NCBI GenBank assembly: GCA_017557785.1
Contig: JAFYYA010000014.1
Span: 1 to 64,000 of the forward strand
Origin: Salinivirgaceae bacterium
GTDB taxonomy: Bacteria > Bacteroidota > Bacteroidia > Bacteroidales > SZUA-534
Reading direction: 5' to 3'
DNA: 64,000 bases
The notes beneath the pieces were generated by a model. The model made no database searches. It saw only the letters and a list, made by a program, of their open reading frames with translations, and had not been told where the DNA came from. Each line of letters opens with the position of its first letter. The first letter of the stretch is position 1. Position numbers and translations under genes: made by a program. Positions 35,043-43,396 of the stretch are shown here, in pieces.

Positions 35043-35645
35043 CTACCCTATCTCCACACCATCAATCTTTGCAAGTTTCTGCCGTAGAGCATCGCCTTGT
35101 GTTTTGCGGATTGAAAGGTCGATACTGCATTGGTTGTCAAATTGTTGGTTCGATTGCTGCGGATTCTCGTCCTTCAGCACGCGCATCACGTCGTTCATTG
35201 CGGCGTAGTCGAAGCGAATGGTGAAGCGGTCTTGTTCAAACTGCTCAACAATCTGATTGTTGGCAATAGCGTCGGAAGCGGCTGTGCGATAGGCGTTTAT
35301 CAAGCCTGGAACGCCCAATTTGGTGCCGCCGAAATAGCGCACAACCACAATAAGCACGTTGGTCAGGTTGGCCGACTGAATCTGCCCCAAAACCGGTGGC
35401 CCCGACGAGTTTGCCGGCTCACCGTCGTCGCTGCAGCGATAGGTTTTCATATCGGCACCCAAGCGGAAGGCATAAACGTGGTGGCGAGCGTCGAAGTAGG
35501 TCTTTTTCAGCTCTTTAATGCGCTGTCGAACTTCGTCTTCAGTGAAAACCGGCCACGCAAAAGCCAAGAAACGGCTGCCTTTCTCTTTGTAGACGCCTTC
35601 GGAATACCCGTTGAATGTCAGATATTTATCGGTTTCTTCAGCCAT
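35043..35645 (-). CDS. yigZ: YigZ/IMPACT-family protein
   Basis: 200-residue protein of the UPF0029/IMPACT family, whose role in bacteria is unproven (a link to translation or proline peptidase genes is suggested). The N-terminal domain holds the family signature FDARHHVYAFRLG...CSDDGEPANSSGPPVLGQI and VVVRYFGGTKLGVPGLINAY. The C-terminal domain is a ferredoxin-like fold of the EF-G IV type. The start codon lies inside the first copy of a 27-base tandem duplication. Confidence 0.88.
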   Translation of the reverse strand: MAEETDKYLTFNGYSEGVYKEKGSRFLAFAWPVFTEDEVRQRIKELKKTYFDARHHVYAFRLGADMKTYRCSDDGEPANSSGPPVLGQIQSANLTNVLIVVVRYFGGTKLGVPGLINAYRTAASDAIANNQIVEQFEQDRFTIRFDYAAMNDVMRVLKDENPQQSNQQFDNQCSIDLSIRKTQGDALRQKLAKIDGVEIG

Positions 35646-35735
35646 TGCTTATTTGTTGAATCAGATAATTATTGCTTATTTGTTGAATCAGATAATTGTT
35701 GAATTGTTGAATCGGATAATCGGTGAATTGACATT
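35644..35735 (+). repeat. 27-base tandem duplication and related words at the yigZ start
   Basis: A 27-base unit beginning ATTGCTTATTTGTTGAATC is repeated exactly at 35644-35670 and 35671-35697, followed by degenerate partial copies (TTGAATTGTTGAATCGG, ATAATCGGTGAATTG). The first copy overlaps the yigZ start codon. The word CGGATAATCGG recurs inverted at 63815-63840. Confidence 0.7.
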
Positions 35736-35749
35736 TAGCAACCATCACA

Positions 35750-35815
35750 GTCTGTTGTCTGAAGTCCGTTGTCCAAAATCTTTACTCTTTACTCTTTACA
35801 CCTTACTCTTTTCTC
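35750..35815 (+). repeat. Heptamer-word spacer after the B3/4-domain gene
   Basis: Two runs of 7-base words: GTCTGTT/GTCTGAA/GTCCGTT/GTCCAAA (35750-35777) and TTTACTC/TTTACTC/TTTACAC/CTTACTC/TTTTCTC (35781-35815). They end exactly at the stop codon of the gene at 35816. The first run shares words with 3338-3361; the second is the reverse complement of the words at 6772-6814. Confidence 0.7.
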
Positions 35816-36478
35816 TCACCTCACAATCCAATGCTCAATCTCGCTCGCATCGGCATAAGTTGTGAGCAACCGTTCGGAATATTCGAACAGTTCTGGCAGA
35901 ATGGCGCCGCCGTCGTAGGCGTTTATCACCATCAGCAAATGGCTGGTTTCAAGGCTCATAGCCGTACGTTCTTCATCGCTGGTGGGCGTACCGAATCCGC
36001 TGACCGAGTCGCGCAGAACGGGCAGACAAGCAATATTAAGCGGTCCGCGGCCAATGCCGTTGTATGGCTCGCCCTCGCGCCCTATTCCGGCCACAACGTT
36101 GCCAACAATCTTGTCGGCATCAAAGCCGCCAATTGAGTAGCCAAACCGCATCGACACAAGATTGACCAAATCAACCATAGTATTTATTTGGTACAAGTTG
36201 TTACCCTTAACTAAACGTCGCATCAGAGCCTCAGCGCTGGGGCGGTAGCGGCTTGGGTCCTTGCCGCAATCGGCGTACATACGGCGCGTGGCGGCAATCT
36301 GCGGCTGCTCCTTAATGGTGTCGGGCGTCAGCGTGCGGCGGATTTCAGCGGTGAGCGCGTCAATCTCGCTCCACAAGCCTTCGTTGTAATTGCTGTTCAG
36401 CGCTTTACACTCCATCACGCCAAGCACCATTGTCGGATTGACGGCTTTCAGTTCATTGCTTATAGATACTTCAATCAT
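35816..36478 (-). CDS. B3/4 domain-containing protein
   Basis: 220 residues resembling the B3/B4 domain of phenylalanyl-tRNA synthetase beta chains as a free-standing protein: RRMYADCGKDPSRYRPSAEALMRRLVKGNNLYQINTMVDLVNLVSMRFGYSIGGFD is the typical stretch. Free-standing copies are thought to edit or bind amino acids or aminoacyl-tRNA, but this is unproven. Its start overlaps the stop of the upstream acyltransferase gene (ATGA). Confidence 0.85.
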   Translation of the reverse strand: MIEVSISNELKAVNPTMVLGVMECKALNSNYNEGLWSEIDALTAEIRRTLTPDTIKEQPQIAATRRMYADCGKDPSRYRPSAEALMRRLVKGNNLYQINTMVDLVNLVSMRFGYSIGGFDADKIVGNVVAGIGREGEPYNGIGRGPLNIACLPVLRDSVSGFGTPTSDEERTAMSLETSHLLMVINAYDGGAILPELFEYSERLLTTYADASEIEHWIVR

Positions 36479-37221
36479 TGCTGTCTATTATTCTGATTTT
36501 CAATTCCTTCAAACTCCGCCAACTTCCCGTCAATCGTCTGCTTGACAGTCTCCATCAACACTTCGTCAGATTCGGCGGTTATCGGCTTGCCAATCCAAAA
36601 ATCGACATCGGTGCGCCATTTGCCCATTTGGCGGTAGAAGTTGGTCAGGAACGACTCATCGCCCCAAAACACTTTAGAATCGTGATAGTTAATGGCTGCC
36701 GGTGCAATGGGTGTGCCTGTTGTCTGCGCAATCTTGAACGACCCGTGCTTGAACGTCGCGGTAAGCGATTCGGCCTTGATTCCGCCTTCGGGGAATAGTA
36801 TCACGCCGCCGCCAAGGTCGATTTCGGCCTTGATGGCGCGCATTGTGGCAATCAGGCTGCTCTTGCTGCTGCGGTCAACCAAAATCATCCGCGCCAAGCG
36901 AACGCTCCAACCCACTATCGGCCATCGGCCCAACTCCTTCTTGGCCACTATCGAAGCGGGATAGCGCGAAAAGACAAGGAAAATGTCGATGTAACTGCGA
37001 TGGTTGGCCATCAGGATGACGCGCCGCTCGGGGGCCTGGCCCGAGAAATGGACTTTCACGTTGAGAACAAATAGACAAAACCGCGCCCATGTTTTTGATA
37101 TAAAACGACTTACAGCCGCACTGCCGCCACTGAGAAGCAGCAGAATCAGCCCGAAAATCACTAAAACTAGCGAACCGGTGAAAACCAAAATGAGCCTTAT
37201 GGTGGCAAGAATTTGTTTCAT
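36475..37221 (-). CDS. plsC: 1-acyl-sn-glycerol-3-phosphate acyltransferase
   Basis: Second acyl transfer step of phosphatidate synthesis at the inner membrane. 248 residues; a long N-terminal hydrophobic anchor (IRLILVFTGSLVLVIFGLILLLL), then HX4D as ANHRSYID, the loop GRWPIVGW, RMILVDR and the acceptor motif LFPEGG. The length and anchor fit true PlsC better than the small relative at 24122. Translationally coupled to the B3/4-domain gene. Confidence 0.9.
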   Translation of the reverse strand: MKQILATIRLILVFTGSLVLVIFGLILLLLSGGSAAVSRFISKTWARFCLFVLNVKVHFSGQAPERRVILMANHRSYIDIFLVFSRYPASIVAKKELGRWPIVGWSVRLARMILVDRSSKSSLIATMRAIKAEIDLGGGVILFPEGGIKAESLTATFKHGSFKIAQTTGTPIAPAAINYHDSKVFWGDESFLTNFYRQMGKWRTDVDFWIGKPITAESDEVLMETVKQTIDGKLAEFEGIENQNNRQQ

Positions 37222-37338
37222 AAGGCAAAACTAAGAAAATAGAGCAAACGGGGAACGCAAATGCCGCAGATTGAACGGATTTACACGGATTTTTGTCGAT
37301 TTCTTTCGGCGTCGTAAGAATTCGCCTATCCCACTCTT

Positions 37339-39300
37339 CTACAATCCTTCCAATTCCATCGTCAGACGCTCCCAATTGTTCAACTCATCGGCAAGTTGCT
37401 TTTTGGCAGCCTCGTATTTCTCAAAGAATTCGGCGGTGGCGCTTTCGGGGTGGTTGGCAAGTTGATTGTCCATTTCGGCAATGGCGGCCTCATACTCCAC
37501 AATCAGCGCCTCGCTGTCCTCAACCGCCTTCTTGGCTTTGCGCTGACGGCGCTCCTGCTCTTTCTGCTCCTCGTAACTCAATTTGCTCTGCGTCGCAACG
37601 GGTTGAGCCTTAGGCTTTTGTTCGTCAGGCTTTGGATTTTTGGTCGGTGCTGTCGGTTCGCTCTTCTGCCCCATTTCAAACTGCCGCATGTTCTCGAGTT
37701 TCTTATGGTACAGGAAATCGCCGATGCCGCCCAAATGCTGCTTAATCTTCTGATGGCGGAACTCATAAACAATGTTCACCATTCCGTCGAGAAAATCGCG
37801 GTCGTGCGAGACCACAATCAGAGTGCCATCGTAATTGATAAGCGCCTGTTTCAGAATGTCTTTCGAGCGCATGTCAAGGTGGTTGGTTGGCTCGTCGAGC
37901 ACAAGCAGATTGGCAGGTTCGAGCAGCAGTTTTGCCATCGAAAGACGCGCCTTCTCACCACCACTCAACACACTGACTTTCTTGTCGATATCCTCACCTC
38001 GGAACAGGAACGAAGCCAAAATGTCGCGGATTTTTGTGCGGATTTCTCCTTTGGCAATCTCATCAATCGTCTGAAAAACGGTTTTGTTATCGTCGAGCAT
38101 TTCGCTCTGATTCTGTGCATAATAGCCAATCTTCACGTTATGGCCGATTTTCACCACACCATCGCACGGATGGATGCCAAGAATCACCTTCGCCATGGTG
38201 GTTTTGCCCTCGCCGTTACGGCCTACAAAAGCCACTTTTTGGCCACGCTCGAGCGTAAAATCGATGTCGTTGAGCACAACCTTATCGCCGAAACGTTTGG
38301 TCATCGCCTTAGTTTCCACCACCACCTGTCCCGAGTGCGGCGCAGGCGGAAAGCGGAAGTGCATGGCCGATGTATCGAACTCGTCAACCTCAATGCGTTC
38401 AACCTTTTCGAGTTGCTTGATGCGCGACTGCACCTGAACAGCCTTTGTGGCCTTGTAGCGGAACCGCTCGATGAATTTTTCGGTGTCTTCAATCATTTTC
38501 TGCTGATTCTCAAAGGCGGCCATCTGCTGCGCGAGTTGTTCCTGACGCTGCACAACGTATTGTGAATAAGGTACTTTGAAGTCGTAAATCTTGCCAAGCG
38601 ATATTTCGATGGTGCGGTTGGTCAGATTGTCGAGAAAGGCGCGGTCGTGCGAAACCACAATTACGGCGCCTTCATAGGTTTTCAGCATATCCTCAAACCA
38701 CTGAACTGATTCAATATCAAGGTGATTGGTAGGCTCGTCGAGCAGCAGCACATCGGGGTGCTGCAAGATGACTTTCGCCAACTCAATGCGCATACGCCAA
38801 CCGCCACTGAATTCAGCCGTTGGGCGCTCAAAATCAGTGCGTTCGAAACCCAATCCGAGCAGCGTGCTCTCAATCTCGCCATCTATATTATGGCCACTGA
38901 GCAAATGGAATCGGTCATTTTTTTCAGTAAGACGGTTAATCAGTGCCATGTAGTCATCCGACTCGTAATCAGTGCGTTCGGCCAACTGGCTGTTGAGTTG
39001 GGCAATCTCCCTCTCCAACGCCTTCACCTCAACAAACGCACTCTGCGCCTCGGCATAAACCGTGCGCGTGTCCTGCACCGACAGATGCTGCGGCAAATAG
39101 CCGATTGTCAAGCCTTTGGGTATCGATACCTGGCCATTGTCGTATGGCTGGCGGCCGCAAAGCACTTTGAGCAAAGTAGATTTTCCCGCACCGTTCTTGC
39201 CCGTCAGACCAATGCGGTCGCGCGGATTCACCAAAAAACTGATATTGTTGAACAACGGCACGCCCGAAAACTCCACCGTCAGATTACTTACTGAAATCAT
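37339..39300 (-). CDS. ABC-F family ATPase (translation factor type)
   Basis: Soluble twin-ATPase protein of the ABC-F class, which acts on the ribosome rather than in transport. Start at 39300 (MISVSNLTVEFSG); the in-frame ATG at 39321 overlaps the promoter. Two ABC domains: Walker A GKNGAGKST and GRNGEGKTT, signatures SGGWRMRIELA and SGGEKARLSMA, and two LLLDEPTNHLD/LVLDEPTNHLD Walker B motifs, joined by the P-site tRNA-interaction linker. The C-terminal 110 residues are a coiled coil, as in Uup-like proteins. 653 residues; no membrane domain. Whether it is a housekeeping factor or protects against an antibiotic cannot be read here. Confidence 0.92.
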   Translation of the reverse strand: MISVSNLTVEFSGVPLFNNISFLVNPRDRIGLTGKNGAGKSTLLKVLCGRQPYDNGQVSIPKGLTIGYLPQHLSVQDTRTVYAEAQSAFVEVKALEREIAQLNSQLAERTDYESDDYMALINRLTEKNDRFHLLSGHNIDGEIESTLLGLGFERTDFERPTAEFSGGWRMRIELAKVILQHPDVLLLDEPTNHLDIESVQWFEDMLKTYEGAVIVVSHDRAFLDNLTNRTIEISLGKIYDFKVPYSQYVVQRQEQLAQQMAAFENQQKMIEDTEKFIERFRYKATKAVQVQSRIKQLEKVERIEVDEFDTSAMHFRFPPAPHSGQVVVETKAMTKRFGDKVVLNDIDFTLERGQKVAFVGRNGEGKTTMAKVILGIHPCDGVVKIGHNVKIGYYAQNQSEMLDDNKTVFQTIDEIAKGEIRTKIRDILASFLFRGEDIDKKVSVLSGGEKARLSMAKLLLEPANLLVLDEPTNHLDMRSKDILKQALINYDGTLIVVSHDRDFLDGMVNIVYEFRHQKIKQHLGGIGDFLYHKKLENMRQFEMGQKSEPTAPTKNPKPDEQKPKAQPVATQSKLSYEEQKEQERRQRKAKKAVEDSEALIVEYEAAIAEMDNQLANHPESATAEFFEKYEAAKKQLADELNNWERLTMELEGL

Positions 39301-39318
39301 AGTCTGCTTTTTGAGCCG

Positions 39319-39326
39319 CAAAGGTA
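39319..39326 (-). promoter_or_regulatory. -7 box for the ABC-F gene
   Basis: The minus strand reads TACCTTTG, an exact match, 19 bases upstream of the ATG at 39300. Confidence 0.6.
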
Positions 39327-39446
39327 TGAAAAAGGTTGAGATGGTTTAGATTGTTGAACGGGGTGAAGCGCTTTGCCATTTTTTCTTTTGAATGGCGGAA
39401 ATGCTGCGAAAATAGATTGTTTTTATTTGTCAGGCTTCATAAAATA

Positions 39447-39511
39447 AGTAAAGGGAAATCCCTTGCGGAACCCCCTTTACTAACAAACAACTAACCATTA
39501 TGAAAAACTAA
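39447..39511 (+). other. Hairpin and three-codon reading frame in the 313-base gap upstream of the ABC-F gene
   Basis: The gap 39322-39634 holds no real gene. It contains a 9-bp inverted repeat AGTAAAGGG/CCCTTTACT (39447-39455 with 39473-39481), followed by AACCATTATGAAAAACTAA, which encodes Met-Lys-Asn-stop (ATG at 39500). The stretch resembles the leader-plus-start of a Bacteroidota gene; it could be a decayed gene start or a short RNA. A TGACA-AA-TGTCA palindrome lies at 39588-39599. Confidence 0.3.
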
Positions 39512-39634
39512 CTAAGTTTCGTTTCTTCAAACGCAAGATTACAAATTTTGTTCGTATCTACGTTATGACTTGCAAAATAAATTATACTGACAAATGTCAA
39601 TTTTTATATCAAACACTAACCTTTTTATTCTGAC

Positions 39635-40063
39635 CTATCTCTTCTTCGAAAAAAACTCCTTCATCAGCGCTGCGCATTCTGCTTCAAGAACACCGCCAAC
39701 CACAACCGTTTTGGGATGGTGAATACCGCTGAAATGGTGGCAACCGCGCTTCTCGTCGGTGGCGCCATACACAATGCGGCCAACCTGCGCCCAAGCCAAA
39801 GCACCGGCGCACATCGGACACGGCTCAACCGTGACGTACAATGTGCAATCGGTAAGATATTTGCCGCCGATATAACCTGCCGCCGATGTTATCGCCTGCA
39901 TCTCGGCGTGGGCGGTAACATCGTTGAGCGTCTCGGTCAGGTTGCAGGCGCGGGCGATTATCTGATCGTTGCAGACAACCACGGCTCCAATAGGCACTTC
40001 GTCCTTTTCGAAGGCAATTTTGGCCTGCTCAATGGCCTTGCGCATATATTTCTCGTCATCCAT
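39635..40063 (-). CDS. tadA: Nucleoside deaminase, TadA type
   Basis: Zinc-dependent deaminase, probably the tRNA adenosine deaminase that makes inosine at the wobble base of tRNA-Arg. 142 residues with the zinc and catalytic motifs HAEMQAI and PCPMCAGAL, the N-terminal RKAIEQAKIAFEKDEVPIGAVVV, and a C-terminal helix (LMKEFFSKKR). Length and motifs fit TadA; guanine deaminases in the same superfamily are an alternative. A repeat spacer starts 4 bases upstream of its ATG. Confidence 0.85.
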   Translation of the reverse strand: MDDEKYMRKAIEQAKIAFEKDEVPIGAVVVCNDQIIARACNLTETLNDVTAHAEMQAITSAAGYIGGKYLTDCTLYVTVEPCPMCAGALAWAQVGRIVYGATDEKRGCHHFSGIHHPKTVVVGGVLEAECAALMKEFFSKKR

Positions 40064-40067
40064 TTTC

Positions 40068-40149
40068 GGTGAACTGGTGAATCGGTGAATCGTTTAAGGT
40101 TTAACTAGTTTAAAAATCGCAATTCGTAATTCAGAATTCGTAATTAACT
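40068..40149 (+). repeat. Octamer and heptamer spacer between tadA and the AKR fusion
   Basis: 8-base words GGTGAACT/GGTGAATC/GGTGAATC/GTTTAAGG then 7-base words CGCAATT/CGTAATT/CAGAATT/CGTAATT. CGTAATT is the reverse complement of AATTACG at 53332 and 63800. Confidence 0.65.
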
Positions 40150-40154
40150 AATGC

Positions 40155-41993
40155 CTAAATTTTCATTACATCGACACCGGCTCTCAAATCGGCCACAAAC
40201 TGCTGAATGACAGGCCAACACTCTTGGGGGTCGTTCAGGTTTTGCAGGCGGCTGTCGAGCGGGCACTGCCCGGTTTTCATACGGTTCTCGATATATTCAA
40301 CTTCGTTGTCGAAATAAACCTTGACACCGGCTTTGCGAAGCATCTGCAAGGCTGGCGTGCTGATTGTGTGGGTGTTGACAGCCGAAACGCCGCCAAGAAC
40401 CATCATCGCGGCAGCGCCACGGCCAATGATTTTGTCGGCCATAAGCGAGCCTTTGAGTTTGTCACCGCCCTCGCTCAGCAAATCGTAAAGGTCCTGAACA
40501 CCGCTCTGGCGGTAGGTTGTAACCTCGCCGTTCTTGCTCACCACGCACGACAGACGACCGGCATCGAGTTGCTTCAGAAGCGAAGCAAGCACGGCCATCT
40601 CGCCCAAATTGGCATCACCTATCTTGAGCGCCTCAACAAAACGGTCGATACGGTGCATCTGCTGCGGAATGTTGATTCGCTGCGGGCACTCGGGTATGCA
40701 GTGGTTGCAACTTATGCAGTGGTTGGCCTGGCGCAGGCGCGGCACACTGCGGTCGTAACCGACAAGGAACGCCTTGCGGGCTTTCTTATATTCGGGGTCT
40801 TTGATATCTTCAATGACAAGTCCCTCGTTGATACATTTGTTGTAATGGCTGAAAATGCCCGGAATGTCGAGTCCGTAGGGGCACGGCATACAGTACTGGC
40901 ACGTGTTGCAGGGCACCATCGGGAACGACGCGTAAAGGTCGGCAATATGCGCAAGCAGGCGCAAGTCATCGTCGGACAAGGGTTTGAGCGGCGAGTAAGT
41001 TTTGACGTTGTCCTGCAGGTGCTCCATATAAGTCATTCCGCTCAAAACCGACAGAATGCGCGGCTGCGAACCTGCAAAACGGAACGCCCACGAAGCCACA
41101 CTGGCATCGGGCTCACGCTGTTTGAGCAAAGCGGTGGCGTGGTCGTTAAGGTTGGCCAACCGGCCGCCCAAAAGCGGTTCCATAACAAGAACCGGAATGT
41201 TCCGTTTCTCAAGTTCAGTGTATGTATACTCCGAATTAAGGTTGCGGGAATTCATCGCGGCGGCGTGATTCCAATCGACAAAATTGTGCTGAATCAGAAT
41301 GAAATCCCAATGATAGGTTTCGTTCAGGGTGAGAAGATAGTCGAAGCCTTCCTTGTCGCCGTGGAACGAGAATCCAAGGTTGCGGATACGTCCGGACTCG
41401 CGCTCTCCGACAAGAAAATCCAACATTCCGTTGTCGACGTACCGCGACTGCATCTGCTGCTTGCTGCCAATGCCGTGAAGAAGGTAGTAATCGATATAAT
41501 CGACCTGCAACTCTTGGAACGACTTATTATACATTGCCATCGACGATTCGCGGCTGTTGTTGGCGAAGTTCGACAGTTTGGTCGACACCAAGAACTCACT
41601 GCGCTTATGGCGGCTCAATGCTTTTCCAAGCGCTGATTCCGACTTGCCCTGACAATAGGCCGGCGACGTGTCGAAAAGGTTGACTCCGTGTTCTATCGCA
41701 TAGTCAATCAATCGGTTGATTTGTTCCTGGTCGAGTTCGGCGTTACGGTCTTCGCGGCCGCTCGCGCCACTTTTGGTTGGGAAGCGCATACAGCCGTAGC
41801 CCAACAGCGACACTTGCTGCCCGTGAAGGTCGGTGCGGTAGGTCATTTGGCCGGTTGTCGCATCTGCGTTGCCCGAACCCGTTGCTGATTTCTGGTTACT
41901 GCCGCCGCAAGCCGACACTGCCGCTGCTGCCGCAATACCGCCGCCCAATGTCTTCAAGAATTGGCGACGGCTGATTGTTACGTCGTTAGCCAT
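40155..41993 (-). CDS. Exported aldo/keto reductase-ferredoxin-DUF1893 fusion
   Basis: 612 residues from the ATG at 41993 (the in-frame TTG at 42002 lies within the promoter). A twin-arginine signal (SRRQFLKTLGGGIAAAAAVSACGG) also has a lipobox-like Cys. Then an aldo/keto reductase barrel (GYGCMRFPTK, FDTSPAYCQGKSE, the VSTKLS Lys, YYLLHGI), a ferredoxin-like region with CNTCQYCMPCPYG and CISCNHCIPECPQ, two likely [4Fe-4S] clusters, and a C-terminal DUF1893 domain (SCVVSKNGEVTTY, LKGSLMADKIIGRGAAAMMVLGG). It is predicted to be an exported redox enzyme. Divergent to an MFS transporter; a polyferredoxin is nearby. Its physiological substrate is unknown. Confidence 0.88.
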   Translation of the reverse strand: MANDVTISRRQFLKTLGGGIAAAAAVSACGGSNQKSATGSGNADATTGQMTYRTDLHGQQVSLLGYGCMRFPTKSGASGREDRNAELDQEQINRLIDYAIEHGVNLFDTSPAYCQGKSESALGKALSRHKRSEFLVSTKLSNFANNSRESSMAMYNKSFQELQVDYIDYYLLHGIGSKQQMQSRYVDNGMLDFLVGERESGRIRNLGFSFHGDKEGFDYLLTLNETYHWDFILIQHNFVDWNHAAAMNSRNLNSEYTYTELEKRNIPVLVMEPLLGGRLANLNDHATALLKQREPDASVASWAFRFAGSQPRILSVLSGMTYMEHLQDNVKTYSPLKPLSDDDLRLLAHIADLYASFPMVPCNTCQYCMPCPYGLDIPGIFSHYNKCINEGLVIEDIKDPEYKKARKAFLVGYDRSVPRLRQANHCISCNHCIPECPQRINIPQQMHRIDRFVEALKIGDANLGEMAVLASLLKQLDAGRLSCVVSKNGEVTTYRQSGVQDLYDLLSEGGDKLKGSLMADKIIGRGAAAMMVLGGVSAVNTHTISTPALQMLRKAGVKVYFDNEVEYIENRMKTGQCPLDSRLQNLNDPQECWPVIQQFVADLRAGVDVMKI

Positions 41994-42009
41994 AGTTTTC
42001 AATTTTGCT

Positions 42010-42017
42010 CAAATATA
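42010..42017 (-). promoter_or_regulatory. -7 box for the AKR fusion
   Basis: The minus strand reads TATATTTG, an exact match, 16 bases before the ATG at 41993. Confidence 0.55.
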
Positions 42018-42069
42018 TTCATTTAGCATCTTTCAGAAGCACTACCAACACGCGTGTTTGTAGATTTTT

Positions 42070-42102
42070 TTTGAATAATTGTAGTTAAAATAAGCAACTT
42101 TG
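42070..42102 (+). promoter_or_regulatory. Promoter of the MFS transporter gene
   Basis: TTTG at 42070-42073 and CAACTTTG at 42095-42102 (one mismatch to TAnnTTTG), 21 bases apart. It is divergent from the AKR promoter. Confidence 0.4.
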
Positions 42103-42151
42103 CGGCGCGAAACCATCAATCGGCGGCGCAAAACGGCAATCGGCAGTAACA

Positions 42152-43339
42152 ATGACTCAAAACGACAAACCGAAACTTTGGAACAGCAACTACATAAAGA
42201 TTTGGTGCGCCAACTTTATGATTTTCTTCTCGTTTATGCTGCTGGCGCCGCTGTTGCCGCTCTACCTGAGCGACACTTTCGGCACCGACAAGGACACCAT
42301 TGGGCTGGTGCTGTCAGGTTACATGCTCACCGCGCTGCTTTTCAGACCGTTCAGCGGATTTCTAGTCGATAGTTTTCCGCGCAAGCAGGTGCTGCTGGTG
42401 TGCTATTTTCTGTTCTTCGCATTCTTTGCCGGATACCTTGTGGCAGGCTCACTGCTGATGTTCGCCATTGTTCGCACAATGCACGGCGCCCCGTTTGGTG
42501 CCACCACCGTGGCCAACAGCACCGTGGCAATCGATGTTCTGCATCCCGAGCGCCGCGCCGAAGGTATTGGTTACTACGGACTTAGCAACAATATTGCCAC
42601 TGCCCTTGCCCCCACCATCGCGCTTTATGTTTTTCATATTTGTCACAATTACGATGTGCTGTTTGCGCTATCGCTTGTTTGTTCGGGCATCGGCTTTGCC
42701 ATAAACTCAACGCTGAAAACCGCACCGCGCGAACAAGTCAGGCCGCAAACACCCATATCGCTCGACCGCTTTTTCCTTCTGAAAGGCTGGCCCGAAGCGG
42801 CGACGCAGGCCTGCTACGCCTTCTCGTACGGCGTATTATCGACATACATAGCCATTTACGGGAAAGAAGAGTTGGGCATAACCGGCGGCACGGGTTTGTT
42901 TTTTATGCTGCTGGCCGGCGGCTTGATTGTGGCGCGCATTGTGGGCAGCCGCTCACTTCGCGACGGAAAAGTAACGCGCAACGCATCGTTCGGCGTGCTG
43001 GTTTCGATGTTCGGATACCTGCTTTTTGCGGCCGTACACTCACCCATCGGCTATTACGGCGCCGCGTTCATCATCGGATTCGGCAACGGCCATATGTTTC
43101 CGGCTTTTCAGACGATGTTCATCAATCTGGCACCCAACAGCCTTCGCGGAACGGCCAATGCAACTCAACTCACATCGTGGGATATTGGTGTTGGCGCAGG
43201 CGTGCTTGTTGGCGGAATCGCAGCCGAGAACTACGGCTACCACGCGGCCTTCTGGACGGCTCTGGCCGTGAATGTTGTGGGTGTGGCAGCTATGTTGCTG
43301 TGCATCAACCGGCACTTTGCGAAAAACAAACTTAGGTGA
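42152..43339 (+). CDS. Major facilitator superfamily transporter
   Basis: 395 residues and about 12 hydrophobic segments. The loop 2-3 motif has the MFS form (GFLVDSFPRKQVLLVC), and a weaker copy occurs in the second half (SRSLRDGKVTRNASF). The first helices read FFSFMLLAPLLPLYLSDTFG. It is a single-component inner-membrane exporter or importer with no visible substrate-specific motif. It lies between, and divergent from, the redox genes on each side. Confidence 0.87.
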   Translation: MTQNDKPKLWNSNYIKIWCANFMIFFSFMLLAPLLPLYLSDTFGTDKDTIGLVLSGYMLTALLFRPFSGFLVDSFPRKQVLLVCYFLFFAFFAGYLVAGSLLMFAIVRTMHGAPFGATTVANSTVAIDVLHPERRAEGIGYYGLSNNIATALAPTIALYVFHICHNYDVLFALSLVCSGIGFAINSTLKTAPREQVRPQTPISLDRFFLLKGWPEAATQACYAFSYGVLSTYIAIYGKEELGITGGTGLFFMLLAGGLIVARIVGSRSLRDGKVTRNASFGVLVSMFGYLLFAAVHSPIGYYGAAFIIGFGNGHMFPAFQTMFINLAPNSLRGTANATQLTSWDIGVGAGVLVGGIAAENYGYHAAFWTALAVNVVGVAAMLLCINRHFAKNKLR

Positions 43340-43342
43340 GAC

Positions 43343-43372
43343 AAAAAAACGTGCCTTGCGGGGCACGTTTCC
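43343..43372. terminator. Bidirectional terminator between MFS and polyferredoxin genes
   Basis: AAACGTGCC/GGGCACGTTT stem with a short loop (43347-43370), an A-run before and T-residues after. Confidence 0.7.
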
Positions 43373-43396
43373 TATCGTTTAAAAACTGATAATCAA

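Noticed and set aside
37396..38565. Plus-strand open frame of 389 codons
   Set aside because: Antisense to the ABC-F gene with intact Walker motifs on the other strand; a codon-bias shadow.
39319..39321. ABC-F start at the upstream ATG (39321)
   Set aside because: It lies within the TACCTTTG promoter box, so the ATG at 39300 is preferred.
40224..41636. Long plus-strand open frame of 470 codons
   Set aside because: It is antisense to the AKR-ferredoxin fusion, whose motifs are clear; the translation has no recognisable family.
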